From the NCBI RefSeq assembly GCF_019977735.1, contig NZ_AP025018.1:4340001-4404000 (forward strand): a stretch of DNA of 64,000 nt. The letters run 5' to 3'. This document shows positions 54,766 through 64,000 of this stretch, one piece after another (position 1 is the first letter of the stretch; each line of letters opens with the position of its first letter). Made by a program: the position numbers and the translations under genes. The notes beneath the pieces are model-generated. The model was given only the letters and a program-made list of their open reading frames with translations. It was not told the origin of the DNA and ran no database searches. This stretch comes from Calothrix sp. PCC 7716 (GTDB lineage Bacteria; Cyanobacteriota; Cyanobacteriia; Cyanobacteriales; Nostocaceae).

Positions 54766-57700
54766 TCAAACAGGAACAGCTTCAGCAAATTCAGTTAAGA
54801 ACTTAAACGCTTTAACTATATGACCGGCACATTCTCTTGGCGAAGTACTGTAATAAGAACGCCAAGCAGAAGCTTTATCTTCGTCATATCTATCTCCACG
54901 TTCAGGTCGCATTTCTAACCAAGCCAATCTAACAGCGTGACCAATTAATACATCTAAAACGATGTAATCTTCGATTTGTAAATCGGGGTTTTCTGATGCA
55001 ATGGCGCCTAATTCAATGAGTGCTTCAATACACACCTGTCGATATTCAGGAGATTCGATTTTATTAAGTAAATGCTCTACTCTTAGTGCAAAGTTTTTCT
55101 CTCCTGCGGTCATTTCTGCTAACATGACTTCACTATCTAAACGGTTGCGACGTTCGAGCTTATCGCCAATTACTACCCCTTTACAGTGTTGCATTAATAA
55201 CCAAACTTGTTTGTAAAAGTATGAAGGTACACGTCCGGTTGAACCTTCAGCTTTACGAAAACGGCGCCAACCTCCTTCAGGGGGTTCAATTTCTTCAGTT
55301 ATTGGTGATACTGCTAACCAATTAATTTCGCTTGCTTTTTGTTTGACATGTAATGATTCTTGCTTACGCAAAACATTACTCATACCTGAATATTCGAGCA
55401 TTACCTTTTTAAGTCTACTTTTAACTTCAAATGGCGATAACCGCATTAATTGCTCGTATGCTTCGTCTTGAGTAATTACTAATTCACCCGCAATTTCACT
55501 TGTTAGTAGTAAAATCAAATACCCAACACGTACTGTTAATAAACCTTTGAATAATTCCGGCTCAGATTTAATTAAATTACTCAGGTAAATTAATATTTCC
55601 TGGGTGAGCATCCTATCACGAATATCCTCACGACAGAAGTTGTTGATTTTTTCTACAATTTCGCTGTGAGATAAAGGAACTGTAATTAGCGAGTCTTCGG
55701 TGTATGCTTTTCCTACTGCAATTTGTTTACCACGCACAATTAGACTTGTTACCACATCTGATAAGCTAATATCCGCCATTTGCCGCAAACCCGCAGCACC
55801 TCGAACTACTGCCCATAATCCTAATTCCGCAGCTTTCGTATAAACTTCGTCGAGTAAATCGCTAACCGTAACGCGCGTGTTTTCACCTCCAAACCCAGTA
55901 TCAAATTCAAGTCCTTCTAAACTGGCAAGTGTTTGTAATAACTCAACTTGCTCGTAAATATTTTGTGAGGACTGTAAAGACGACAGCAGTTTTTCTAAAT
56001 TTGCTTCGTACTCCATTTGAAATTCTTGCGTGTTTCTCAACTGCCAATTTTTGTCAACACTAAATGTTAGGTAAGTGCAACGCGGTAGAGCATTTTGAAC
56101 GGAGGAATGCAAAAAGTCAAAGTCTTGTAAATAATCTATACGCTCGATGGCGCCTGTTAATGTCAATTGATTGAGTTTTCCTAGCTTAACTCTAACTCCA
56201 TTACAAACACCTTCTTTAAGCTCCTGCATTAATTCGAGTAATGCTTCGCTACCCACTTCTAACATTGTGTGTGTCAGCATTAAAGTTAAAGTTGGGCGCC
56301 CTAACTCATTCCAGTATTTTTGGATATAAGCTAGTTCACTACGAAATTGGTCTACCAAAAAATGATAGTCTAAAGTCAAGTAAAATTGCTGTGAGTCTAA
56401 GAAAGATGGTAAAAATACTACCATCTCACCATTTAAACGGAAAAAGCGTGAAGTAGTCAAACTACGAGGACGACGCGGTGGGCGCCCAGTTAATGCCAGC
56501 TTATCGTTACGCCCTATTTGTGTATAAATTGGGATTAAATCTTCCGAGTCGCGAACTTGTGTTGGCGCCACTTGTTTCGGCGTTTGCGTCTCAATACCAT
56601 AAACTTTGAGTTTATCTTGCAAATCTTCATCAGAAGCAAGTAAAGCTATTTGCACAAGCGCTTCCCTAGTTTTACCCATTGTTAAATGTCTGCCCAATGG
56701 GTCAATGTCACCAACCGCTATAAACCCTTCGCTAAGAAGTTTACCCAAATAGTACAAACTTTGCGCCCAAACCAAGGGGACATTTTCGTTCGGTAAACGT
56801 TGCTGTGACTGCGGTTGTGCTTTTTCAGCTTCAATATGTTCTTGAGGTACATAGTAAAGTTCAGGAAGTAATTTTATACCATCTCGCTCAACCAGCAAAG
56901 TATCTAAACTACTCAAATAAAATTCAACTTGTTCGTTGTCACCTCTAAATAACCCATCTAATACAAGATAAGTAAAAAATAAAGGCCATTCGCACTCAAT
57001 ATTTTCAAATTGCTTCAACTCCCAAGGTTCGTAGTGTAAACGGTGGGTGTCTTCTAAAACCGTTTGATGTCCATCTCGTAAAAAACGCTTACAGCCATAC
57101 TTGCCCCCTAGCTTGTTGATAATATCGTTACGAGTCCGGTCACGTAAATCTAAATTTTCTACTGCAAAAGCCGGGAAACTAATCACGCTTAGTAATGCTG
57201 CATCAATTTCTTTAGAAGCTGACTCGCGTGGTAATAAAGATTCTAATGTAATACGAGTACGTGCAATTTCATCAGGTAGGGCGTGAATTACCGATGCTTG
57301 AGAACCTTTAACACCAAATAAATCAAGTCCGTTTATTGCTTCTAAGGCAGCTTTCGCCATTCCCACGGAGCTAGCATTCAATTCAGCGTTGCCATGATTA
57401 ATTTTATTACCCCGTTCCCAAATTCCATAGTCGGGTGTACGATAGGCGCGTCCGATATAATAAACCAAATTCTGAACAAAATTAACTTCATCGAGCGTAT
57501 AAATTATCTGTAACCCCGATGCGGTCATTTGCGCTAGCATCAATAAAAATATTGATGTTGCATCAAGCTGTAGGTGTCCCCACTCGTCATCACCAACTAC
57601 TACATCTCCGGTACTAGTATTGTATTTTGCGTGCAGTGCATCTAATGGAGACTGCGTATGTTTAAATTGCTCCACCTTATTCGCTTGTCGCATCATCGCA

Positions 57701-57978
57701 AACAACAAGCCACGCATCAACTTAACCGTGCTAAATTCGAGTTCGTAAGTGCGTCCGTTATCATCATCGAGTTTGCGATACGCTAACCCTAAACCCCAAA
57801 CCGCTAAAATACTGTAAACATTATCGCGCACCCATGCATCGGTATAATCACCATGAGCAGTAATTGCTGTGCTTGCTGGCAGCAAACCTGTAATTGGATT
57901 TTGACGACTGAGAATAATCGTCTTTATTTGCTGGTAATAATATTCAAGACGAGTTTGCAGTTGCGAAGCAGTCTTCAT
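54766..57978 (-). CDS. GH15-like / phosphorylase-kinase-alpha-like glycoside hydrolase, 1070 aa
   Basis: The N-terminal half matches the (alpha/alpha)6 barrel of GH15 and of phosphorylase kinase alpha chains: NPITGLLPASTAITAHGDYT, AWVRDNVYSILAVWGLGLAY and DEWGHLQLDATSIFLLMLAQ. Later WERGNKINHGNAELNASSVG and LPELYYVPQEHIEAEK are conserved in the family. The C-terminal 400 residues are unlike fungal glucoamylase and resemble the long phosphorylase-kinase-like extension. No signal peptide is seen, so it would act in the cytoplasm, possibly in glycogen metabolism with glgB. Substrate specificity is not certain. Confidence 0.88.
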   Translation of the reverse strand: MKTASQLQTRLEYYYQQIKTIILSRQNPITGLLPASTAITAHGDYTDAWVRDNVYSILAVWGLGLAYRKLDDDNGRTYELEFSTVKLMRGLLFAMMRQANKVEQFKHTQSPLDALHAKYNTSTGDVVVGDDEWGHLQLDATSIFLLMLAQMTASGLQIIYTLDEVNFVQNLVYYIGRAYRTPDYGIWERGNKINHGNAELNASSVGMAKAALEAINGLDLFGVKGSQASVIHALPDEIARTRITLESLLPRESASKEIDAALLSVISFPAFAVENLDLRDRTRNDIINKLGGKYGCKRFLRDGHQTVLEDTHRLHYEPWELKQFENIECEWPLFFTYLVLDGLFRGDNEQVEFYLSSLDTLLVERDGIKLLPELYYVPQEHIEAEKAQPQSQQRLPNENVPLVWAQSLYYLGKLLSEGFIAVGDIDPLGRHLTMGKTREALVQIALLASDEDLQDKLKVYGIETQTPKQVAPTQVRDSEDLIPIYTQIGRNDKLALTGRPPRRPRSLTTSRFFRLNGEMVVFLPSFLDSQQFYLTLDYHFLVDQFRSELAYIQKYWNELGRPTLTLMLTHTMLEVGSEALLELMQELKEGVCNGVRVKLGKLNQLTLTGAIERIDYLQDFDFLHSSVQNALPRCTYLTFSVDKNWQLRNTQEFQMEYEANLEKLLSSLQSSQNIYEQVELLQTLASLEGLEFDTGFGGENTRVTVSDLLDEVYTKAAELGLWAVVRGAAGLRQMADISLSDVVTSLIVRGKQIAVGKAYTEDSLITVPLSHSEIVEKINNFCREDIRDRMLTQEILIYLSNLIKSEPELFKGLLTVRVGYLILLLTSEIAGELVITQDEAYEQLMRLSPFEVKSRLKKVMLEYSGMSNVLRKQESLHVKQKASEINWLAVSPITEEIEPPEGGWRRFRKAEGSTGRVPSYFYKQVWLLMQHCKGVVIGDKLERRNRLDSEVMLAEMTAGEKNFALRVEHLLNKIESPEYRQVCIEALIELGAIASENPDLQIEDYIVLDVLIGHAVRLAWLEMRPERGDRYDEDKASAWRSYYSTSPRECAGHIVKAFKFLTEFAEAVPV

Positions 57979-58916
57979 AAAGTTAATGCGGGATAACCAG
58001 AAAGGTGTTTAATCCTGTAGCTGTTACGTTCTTTATAATGTAACGTTTTGTCACAAGTTCCGCACCAAGAAGGCGCCTTCTGTGCTACAGAAATTAAGTG
58101 TTAACTTTATTATCTACCGTTGGCGCCTCTTAAGTCGATATCTTAGAAACCGGGTTTCTATGTACAATCGTTGTTTTTATTACAAGCTATCAACGAAGAA
58201 ACCCGGTTTCTTGAAATCTTTACAAAATAGTATAAAAGTTATCTGTATTTTTACGTGCAATCTGATATTAATCAGAATATAGCTATAACTTTTATCAAGC
58301 TGATTAATACTATTTCAAAGGCTAAACTTAAAATGCTTCTACATCTACCAATCTTAATTAATTTAGTCATTGCCAACCAATACACTACATAATCATAATA
58401 TTCAGTTGGTAATCATCAAGTTTGCATGGTTATTTAATAGCCCTCTTATTTTTGATAAGTGGGTTTACTTGTATAAATTATTACCTGTTGACGAGTTTGT
58501 AAAAATAGTTTAACTTCTGAACTAAAGCTGCTATCTTGTCATTTAACAGGTCGATGCATAAAATCGCGTGTATTTAGAGCGGCGCCACAACACATTAGCT
58601 GATATAAAGGAGTTTACAGTCAGGGGTGTCAATACCTTTAAGGAATAGTAGTAAATCTACCGAATTTGAGAAGACTAAACCTACCATAATTCGATTAAAT
58701 TGTTTTAAAGGCTAAAAATAGTGGTTCAGATTCGGTAGAAGTTCATACTTAATCAAGCCGATTGGTAAAATGGTGCTGTAATTAAATAAATTGCAGTAGT
58801 ACCACTTATATTAATTTTGGGTTTTTGTACTGAGAACTACTTCCTAAAGTCTTATAGCTTCTGATTCACACATTTTGAACATCAATTTATCAGTTTGCTT
58901 GACACAGATAAGGATA
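57979..58916. other. Long intergenic region with one dispersed repeat
   Basis: About 940 bases of AT-rich DNA without a supported gene. It contains GGCGCC sites, the AGAAACC element at 58145-58211 and otherwise no recognised RNA or promoter. A short 66-codon frame at 58082 runs across the repeat and is not supported. Confidence 0.45.
58145..58211. repeat. AGAAACCGGGTTTCT paired-palindrome repeat, copy 2
   Basis: The same two-palindrome element as at 29517-29582, with spacer core TTTTTATTACAAGCTAT. It lies in the long gap between the GH15-like gene and mgtE. Confidence 0.8.
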
Positions 58917-59187
58917 GTAGTAAAATTTACTCAACTCCAATGCATGTCAGGGTAGTATCGTTCGCACAGCACTTTGGGTTGTGGGCGAATCTTACTCTTC
59001 ATAAAAAAAGGCATCTACCGGATTTTAGTATTCCGGGCTAGTATTATGACTTAGCGATGCCCAATTTTGGATATCGATGTTGATTTCTTAAGGATTTATG
59101 GACAAAAGTCCGCAAGATGGCAGTACAACCCTCCTCTAAGCTGGCGAGAACTATCTCCCAGCGCGGGGGAGATATTAGGAGGTTAAT
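58917..59187 (+). promoter_or_regulatory. Structured 5' leader of mgtE, candidate Mg2+-responsive RNA
   Basis: At least four hairpins can be drawn just before mgtE: TTCGC/GCGAA (58961-58989); GGCATC/GATGCC (59010-59061) enclosing CCGG/CCGG; GGAC-AAAA-GTCC (59100-59111); and ATCTCCC/GGGAGAT (59153-59173), whose right arm is three bases before the Shine-Dalgarno AGGAGG (59177-59182). The last hairpin could compete with ribosome access. The leader does not show the known M-box core, so Mg2+ sensing is an inference from the downstream gene. Confidence 0.45.
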
Positions 59188-60543
59188 ATGCTTTTAGAAG
59201 ATGCTCGCAATTCAGTAGTTGACGTTGCTGACTTGAACCAGCTCAAGCATGAATTAAATCGTTTGCAACCTGTAGACGTGGGTGACTATATCACGCAATT
59301 ACCCGAAAAACAGCGTGCTATAGCTTTCCGTTTGCTCAATAAAAGTCAAGCAATTGATGTCTTTGAATATTTACCTCCAGAGGTGCAAGAAGAACTTATT
59401 GATTCTTTGCATGATGCTCAGGTGGTACAACTTGTTGAAGAAATGAGTCCGGACGACCGTGCGGAATTATTTGATGAACTCCCAGCAAAGGTTGTAAAGC
59501 GTTTACTACAACAACTTAGTACCGAGCAAAGACAAGCAACTGCCACTCTTCTTGGATACCCAGAAGGAACTGCTGGACGGGTAATGACAACCGAGTATGT
59601 TTGGTTGCGTGAAGGGTTAACAATTGGTGAAGCATTAAGCAAAATTCGGCGCCAAGACGAAGACAAAGAAACGATTTACTATGCTTACGTCACCGACGAC
59701 AACCGTAAACTCGTGCGAGTTGTGTCATTGCGGCAATTATTGTTCACTTTTCCTGATGTTCTGATTCGGGAAATTGCTAGCGACAGAGTTATTAAAGTTC
59801 AAACCGAAACTCCTCAAGAAGAAGTCGCGCGAATTATGAAGCGCTATGACTTAATCGCTATACCAGTTGTTGACCGCGAAGAACGGCTTGTAGGTATCAT
59901 CACGATTGACGACGTGATTGATATTTTGGAAGAAGAAGCAACTGAGGATATCCAAAAGTTAGCGGGTGTTAGTGGTGGTGATGATGGAGCATTGGCGCCT
60001 CCCTTAATGACAATTCGCAAGCGCTTACCCTGGCTTTTAGCAATTATGGCTTTGTATATCGGCGCCTCAAGCGCAATTGCACCGTTTCAACCAGTAATTG
60101 CATCAGTACCTCTGTTAGCGGTAATTATGCCGTTATTTTCTAATACAGGTGGAACGGTTGGCGTTCAAGCGTTGACAGTTACAATTCGAGGACTCGGTAT
60201 TGGAGAAGTTACTCCTAAAGACACTCTGAAGATTCTTAAAAAAGAACTAACAGCAGGTCTAGGAACCGCACTCGCATTGGGCACAACAATGGTATTGCTA
60301 TCAATGATTTGGGCATCTCCCAGCGAAAGATGGGTTGGAGTCATTGCGGGAATGGTTATGGCTACTAATACTCTAGTCGCTGTAACATTAGGCACCTTTT
60401 TACCAATGGGTTTAAAGCGACTAAAACTTGACCCAGCGTTAATTAGTGGACCTCTCGTAACTACAATGCTTGACGCAATTGGATTTATGATTTTCTTATC
60501 TCTAATTTCGTTCGCTTTGAATGTTCTTCATTTACAGCACTAA
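59188..60543 (+). CDS. mgtE: Magnesium transporter MgtE, 451 aa
   Basis: MgtE is a dimeric Mg2+ channel gated by cytoplasmic Mg2+. The N domain has SRAVDVFEYLPPE-type repeats (here LNKSQAIDVFEYLPPEVQEE and MSPDDRAELFDELPAKVVKR). Two CBS domains follow (AYVTDDNRKLVRVVSLRQLL and IPVVDREERLVGIITIDDVI). The membrane domain of five helices starts near 280 (RLPWLLAIMALYIGASSAIA) and contains MPLFSNTGGTVGVQALT, the conserved ion-path region. Length matches the family. A strong AGGAGG precedes the ATG, after a structured leader. Confidence 0.97.
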   Translation: MLLEDARNSVVDVADLNQLKHELNRLQPVDVGDYITQLPEKQRAIAFRLLNKSQAIDVFEYLPPEVQEELIDSLHDAQVVQLVEEMSPDDRAELFDELPAKVVKRLLQQLSTEQRQATATLLGYPEGTAGRVMTTEYVWLREGLTIGEALSKIRRQDEDKETIYYAYVTDDNRKLVRVVSLRQLLFTFPDVLIREIASDRVIKVQTETPQEEVARIMKRYDLIAIPVVDREERLVGIITIDDVIDILEEEATEDIQKLAGVSGGDDGALAPPLMTIRKRLPWLLAIMALYIGASSAIAPFQPVIASVPLLAVIMPLFSNTGGTVGVQALTVTIRGLGIGEVTPKDTLKILKKELTAGLGTALALGTTMVLLSMIWASPSERWVGVIAGMVMATNTLVAVTLGTFLPMGLKRLKLDPALISGPLVTTMLDAIGFMIFLSLISFALNVLHLQH

Positions 60544-60620
60544 GTGTTGATTCTAGATTTTAGATTTTGGAATAAATACCCAATAATCTAAAATCTAACA
60601 ATATTGCTTCAAAGCTATTT

Positions 60621-61634
60621 ATGCCTACTAGCACTTGGAATCGTCATCACATTCTCTCTCTATCAGATTTTACTCCTGTAGAATATGATGCAGTTTTACA
60701 GACTGCCGCCAGCTTTCGAGAAGTTTTATCACGCAGAACTAAGAAAGTACCAACTTTGCAAGGACAAGTTGTTGCGAATTTGTTTTTTGAGCCATCAACT
60801 CGCACTCGCAGCAGTTTTGAGTTAGCCGCAAAGCGTTTATCTGCTGATACGCTCAATTTTACCAGTGCTACTTCTTCGATGACGAAGGGAGAAACTATTC
60901 TCGACACTGCAAAAACTTATTTGGCGATGGGATGCGACATTATGGTTATTCGTCATACCAGCGCAGGTGTCCCCAATGCTGTAGCTCTAGAAATGGATCG
61001 TCTTGGTGAACGTGTCAGTGTTTTGAATGCTGGTGATGGTCAACACGAACATCCATCTCAAGCATTACTCGATTTATTTACTATTTGTAGCCTTATTGAC
61101 CCGCTTCAACCTCGACTTGAACTTTTAAAAGATAAAAAAATTGCCATCGTTGGTGATATTTTACACTCACGTGTTGCACGCTCGAATATTTGGAGTCTAA
61201 CTGCAAGCGGCGCCGAGGTTCATCTTGCAGCACCCCCAACACTTTTGCCCAAATTATTTGCTGAATATATTAACGACGGTGAAGCAAGTGGACTGGATGG
61301 GCGCCGCAAATTATTTATACATTGGCACTTAGAGCCAGCACTACGCGATGCTGACTTTGTAATGACATTGCGTCTACAAAAAGAACGTATGACCGCTCAT
61401 TTATTACCGAGTTTGCGTGAATACCACCAAATGTTTGGAATCACACGCTCAAAACTCAAGTGGTGTAAGCCAAATGTAAAAGTATTACATCCAGGCCCAG
61501 TAAACCGTGGTGTCGAAATTAGCTCGGACTTAATGGACGACCCAGAATTTAGCTTAATTCAAACCCAAGTAACTAGCGGTGTTGCTGTTCGCATGGCACT
61601 ACTTTATTTAATCGGTAGTGGTAAAGCTGTTTGA
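60621..61634 (+). CDS. pyrB: Aspartate carbamoyltransferase catalytic subunit
   Basis: PyrB condenses carbamoyl phosphate with aspartate in pyrimidine synthesis. The carbamoyl-phosphate site [13 protein letters not shown] is intact, as are [36 protein letters not shown] and [13 protein letters not shown], which close the active site. Length 337 aa is slightly longer than the 310 aa of E. coli, as in other cyanobacteria. There is no pyrI or pyrC beside it. It follows mgtE by 77 bases. Confidence 0.97.
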   Translation: MPTSTWNRHHILSLSDFTPVEYDAVLQTAASFREVLSRRTKKVPTLQGQVVANLFFEPSTRTRSSFELAAKRLSADTLNFTSATSSMTKGETILDTAKTYLAMGCDIMVIRHTSAGVPNAVALEMDRLGERVSVLNAGDGQHEHPSQALLDLFTICSLIDPLQPRLELLKDKKIAIVGDILHSRVARSNIWSLTASGAEVHLAAPPTLLPKLFAEYINDGEASGLDGRRKLFIHWHLEPALRDADFVMTLRLQKERMTAHLLPSLREYHQMFGITRSKLKWCKPNVKVLHPGPVNRGVEISSDLMDDPEFSLIQTQVTSGVAVRMALLYLIGSGKAV

Positions 61635-61895
61635 CGGAAACATCTACAATCATGAAGCGTCAACACAACTATGAGTTTAATCAATCCTGTTAAAGCAAAA
61701 CTTTAATTGGAAGCGCATCAGAGAAACCTGGTTTCTAAGTAAAATTGTTCTTTTTATTACAAGATATCGATAGAGAAACCAGGTTTCTGAGTAACAGGCG
61801 ACAAAACTAGCTGAGATTTCGGTAAGATAGAGAAGCTATATTTTTCTGCATCGCAGGTAAAACCAGCAACTGCCGCATATCCGAAGGAATCTCTC
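61635..61895. other. Intergenic region between pyrB and psbI
   Basis: This 261-base gap holds the third AGAAACC repeat element (61722-61788) and the psbI promoter region; the psbI start has GAAGGAA about 10 bases upstream. No other gene is visible. Confidence 0.5.
61722..61788. repeat. AGAAACCTGGTTTCT paired-palindrome repeat, copy 3
   Basis: Same architecture as copies at 29517 and 58145. Both palindromes have changed from CCGG to CCTGG/CCAGG together (AGAAACCTGGTTTCT and AGAAACCAGGTTTCT), which keeps their mutual pairing. That compensatory change supports a paired structure. Confidence 0.8.
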
Positions 61896-62012
61896 ATGGT
61901 AACTTTAAAAATCGCCGTTTATATTGTTGTTACTTTCTTTGTACTGCTTTTCGTGTTTGGATTCTTATCGAATGACCCTTCTCGCAACCCCGGACGTCGG
62001 GATTTCGAGTAA
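61896..62012 (+). CDS. psbI: Photosystem II reaction center protein I, 38 aa
   Basis: PsbI is a single-helix subunit at the periphery of the photosystem II core. The product [20 protein letters not shown], continuing with [18 protein letters not shown], is a nearly exact match to known PsbI sequences, with the conserved NDPSRNPGR tail. Length (38 aa) is standard. It is followed by a perfect 13-bp hairpin. Confidence 0.98.
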   Translation: MVTLKIAVYIVVTFFVLLFVFGFLSNDPSRNPGRRDFE

Positions 62013-62036
62013 TGTCTCGATAATTAATCAAAGCAT

Positions 62037-62083
62037 CCGCATTTTATGGAACGCGCTATGTTTCGTTTAACCATAAAATGCGG
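62037..62083 (+). terminator. Hairpin downstream of psbI
   Basis: CCGCATTTTATGG (62037-62049) and its exact complement CCATAAAATGCGG (62071-62083) form a 13-bp stem with a 21-base loop, 24 bases after psbI. No T-run follows. It likely stabilises the short psbI mRNA or ends it. Confidence 0.6.
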
Positions 62084-62228
62084 GCCTACGGCACTGCCTT
62101 GTAAACCAGATGGCTTGCCAATGAGCGGCAGCACATGTAAAAGTCTTTGATGTCGGAAGATTATACGCGCTCAGTTTGAGTCGTACTTCCGGCTTATAGT
62201 TGACTCTCTATAAGCTTACGTATGCTAT

Positions 62229-64000
62229 ATGCTTCATCCTGTTCTGCCGCCTTCGCAACCTGCTATTCAAAATTTATCAGATAATACTAATTCTCAAAAT
62301 ATCAGTACTAGCAAGGCGCCAGTTAAAATCGCGCTTAATGATAATAATAATCATAGTACAAAAAAACAAGCTAACTCATGGACGCTCTCTGAGAACGTTT
62401 CTAAAAGTCTAGTTGCCCAAACCCCCGCTAAACCAAGTCAACCAGAAAAATTACCACCTGAACTGACACCATCATCTACATCGCAAGGTGCCGAAGTGCT
62501 GGGGTCTGGGTTGACTGTTGGGTATTCGATGCAGCCAAATATTAATCAAGATATTAATCAAGATGTTAATCAAACTGTTGCTAAAAGTCGTAATTTATCA
62601 CAGCCTCAAGCATCCGCATTAGTAAAACAATTAACAAAACCCTCACAATCAAATAATACACAAAGTACAAATGTTGCAGGTAATACATTTCCATCAAGTC
62701 AACCACCTGTAAACTTTGAGTTTTACGCCCAAAATCAACAAAATTCGCCTTCAACAATTGAATTTAAGTCCCGTCAAAATAACCAATCTACACCAACAAA
62801 TCCTCCACAGGCGCCACAACCATCTCCAACACCAAATCAAACACCCCAAACTACGCGAAGAGTTATAGAAGTAGTTGCCGACCGTCAGGAGTATGACGAA
62901 CAACGTCGAGTTGTGACGGCAGAGGGTAATGTAGTTGTAAGGTTTGATGGGGCAGTAGTTGATGCTGACCGCTTGCAGGTAAATTTAGATAATTTAATTG
63001 CGGTTGGCGATGGTAATGTAGCACTAACGCGCGGAGACCAAGTACTGCGAGGACAGCGATTTACATATAATTTTGTTCAAGATGATGGCGAATTAGAACG
63101 TGGTAGTGGTGAAATTTTCATTCCAACTGCTGGAACTGACTTTGCATTCGCACCACCAGGTACAGCAACGAGTGCATCATTGGGAGTGCAAAGCAGACCT
63201 TTGAGTGACCGCATTCGTCAAAATCAACCCTTAACAGGTGTAGGAAGTCCTGGGGGCATTGATATTGGTGTTGGCACTTCCGCTAATGCTGCTAATATTC
63301 AGGCGCCAGGTACAGGTGGGCAAGTACGACGAGTTCGCTTTGAAGCAGCGCAAATTAGTTTTTATCCACGTGGTTTGCAAGCACGCGATGTCACATTGAC
63401 AAATGACCCATTTTCACCACCTGAACTAGAACTGCGTGCCGATAAACTGACTTTAACGCGAGAGGCGCCACAGCGAGACAGAATAAGAACGCAAGGACAA
63501 CGATTAGTCTTTGACCAACGCACAACTATACCAATTCCTAGGAATGAGCAGGTAATTGACCGTAGAGAACGTGATGTTCCACTAATTGCATCAATTGGAT
63601 ATGACGGTGAACAGCGTGGTGGTATATTTGTTGAGCGAAGCTTTGAAGCATTTAGTTCAGATACGTCTAGTTTCACAATTACACCACAGTTTTATGCTCA
63701 AAAGGCAATAACTGGAAGCGATAATTTTGCTTCGCTGTTTGGTCTAAAATCTCAGCTTAATGCTGTTTTGAGTCCTACAAGTCGCTTTGAAGGAAATGCC
63801 AGATTTGAGACTTTAGACTTCAGTAAAATTGAGGATACTTTTCGGGCTAATTTGCGATATCAACAAGCACTCGGCGCTCAAAACCCGCATATTCTTAACT
63901 TAGAATACAGCTACCGCGATAGATTCTATAACGGAACACTGGGTTTTCAACGAGTGCAAAGCAGTTTAGGAGGTGTACTTCTATCGCCTATTATACCTTT
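62229..64000 (+). CDS. LptD/OstA-like outer-membrane protein (DUF3769), 3' end outside window
   Basis: The frame opens at ATG 62229 (MLHPVLPPSQPAIQNLSDNT) and continues to the window end without a stop. The first 210 residues are Gln/Asn/Pro/Thr-rich. An OstA/LptD-like domain follows (VVADRQEYDEQRRVVTAEGN, LIAVGDGNVALTRGDQVLRG), typical of beta-jellyroll LptA/LptD N-domains. The remainder alternates as in barrel strands (RFEGNARFETLDF, NLEYSYRDRFYNGTLGFQ). DUF3769 proteins are thought to be the cyanobacterial counterpart of LptD for lipopolysaccharide insertion. The N-terminus lacks a classic signal peptide, so the true start may differ. Confidence 0.88.
   Translation, partial: MLHPVLPPSQPAIQNLSDNTNSQNISTSKAPVKIALNDNNNHSTKKQANSWTLSENVSKSLVAQTPAKPSQPEKLPPELTPSSTSQGAEVLGSGLTVGYSMQPNINQDINQDVNQTVAKSRNLSQPQASALVKQLTKPSQSNNTQSTNVAGNTFPSSQPPVNFEFYAQNQQNSPSTIEFKSRQNNQSTPTNPPQAPQPSPTPNQTPQTTRRVIEVVADRQEYDEQRRVVTAEGNVVVRFDGAVVDADRLQVNLDNLIAVGDGNVALTRGDQVLRGQRFTYNFVQDDGELERGSGEIFIPTAGTDFAFAPPGTATSASLGVQSRPLSDRIRQNQPLTGVGSPGGIDIGVGTSANAANIQAPGTGGQVRRVRFEAAQISFYPRGLQARDVTLTNDPFSPPELELRADKLTLTREAPQRDRIRTQGQRLVFDQRTTIPIPRNEQVIDRRERDVPLIASIGYDGEQRGGIFVERSFEAFSSDTSSFTITPQFYAQKAITGSDNFASLFGLKSQLNAVLSPTSRFEGNARFETLDFSKIEDTFRANLRYQQALGAQNPHILNLEYSYRDRFYNGTLGFQRVQSSLGGVLLSPIIP

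Noticed and set aside
58917-59187. M-box (ykoK) riboswitch before mgtE
   Set aside because: The leader is structured, but I could not find the conserved M-box core; it is reported only as an unassigned structured leader.

Overview
The window comes from a filamentous-type cyanobacterium. Diagnostic genes are psbI (photosystem II), the cyanobacterial-type 8-vinyl-reductase bciB, the DUF3769 LptD-like protein, groES-groEL with both a CIRCE and a K-box, several large multi-domain Ser/Thr and histidine kinases, and many dispersed palindromic repeats. Base composition is AT-rich, yet the palindrome GGCGCC appears roughly 100 times by eye, inside and outside genes. The usual cyanobacterial palindrome GCGATCGC was not seen.

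Layout. 0-9 kb: a lytic transglycosylase (5' end outside the window), a small antitoxin-like gene, a Ser/Thr-kinase/histidine-kinase fusion, an ATP-grasp protein, leuA and a NYN-domain protein. 9.6-15.4 kb: a cell-envelope block made of a CHASE2 Ser/Thr kinase, a FecR-domain protein with about 20 PKPEVP repeats, and an outer-membrane barrel, the last two divergent around a 22-bp perfect palindrome. 15.4-21.8 kb: rhodanese, an MnmC-type methyltransferase, an HD-GYP response regulator preceded at a distance by a perfect CRP-type site, glmU, isoaspartyl peptidase and a DUF2256 protein. 22-27.2 kb: a large GAF/histidine-kinase gene split by a 2.26-kb IS200/IS605 element carrying tnpA and a tnpB without zinc-ribbon cysteines. 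27.2-29.3 kb: pyrD and a membrane protein.

29.7-37 kb is an accessory block: a coupled pair of unknown genes, two tandem tRNA-like RNAs carrying Y-RNA (Ro-binding) modules directly upstream of a Ro60/Rsr gene, a truncated Uma2 nuclease, an orphan HicB, a CbbX-like AAA ATPase divergent from a seven-bladed WD40 protein, and a solitary C5 DNA methyltransferase. 37-47.4 kb: groEL/groES, a decayed gene, a LuxR-type regulator, DUF99, an alpha/beta hydrolase, a PAS histidine kinase whose C-terminus was extended by an expanding intergenic repeat, and glgB. 47.6-64 kb: two small envelope proteins, an FtsL-like protein with ftsI, bciB, a WD40-J-domain fusion, a GH15-type enzyme, mgtE with a long structured leader, pyrB, psbI and the 5' part of an LptD-like gene.

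The most notable system is the Ro60-Y RNA locus at 30.58-32.64 kb. The two RNAs keep a tRNA acceptor stem, D arm and T arm, but an arm with the Ro-binding motif replaces the anticodon region. Other strong signals are the IS insertion that can be reversed in silico to restore a reading frame, the repeat that expands with a 13-bp period between genes but a 15-bp (in-frame) period inside a gene, and the pairing of a GGCGCC-rich genome with an orphan cytosine methyltransferase.
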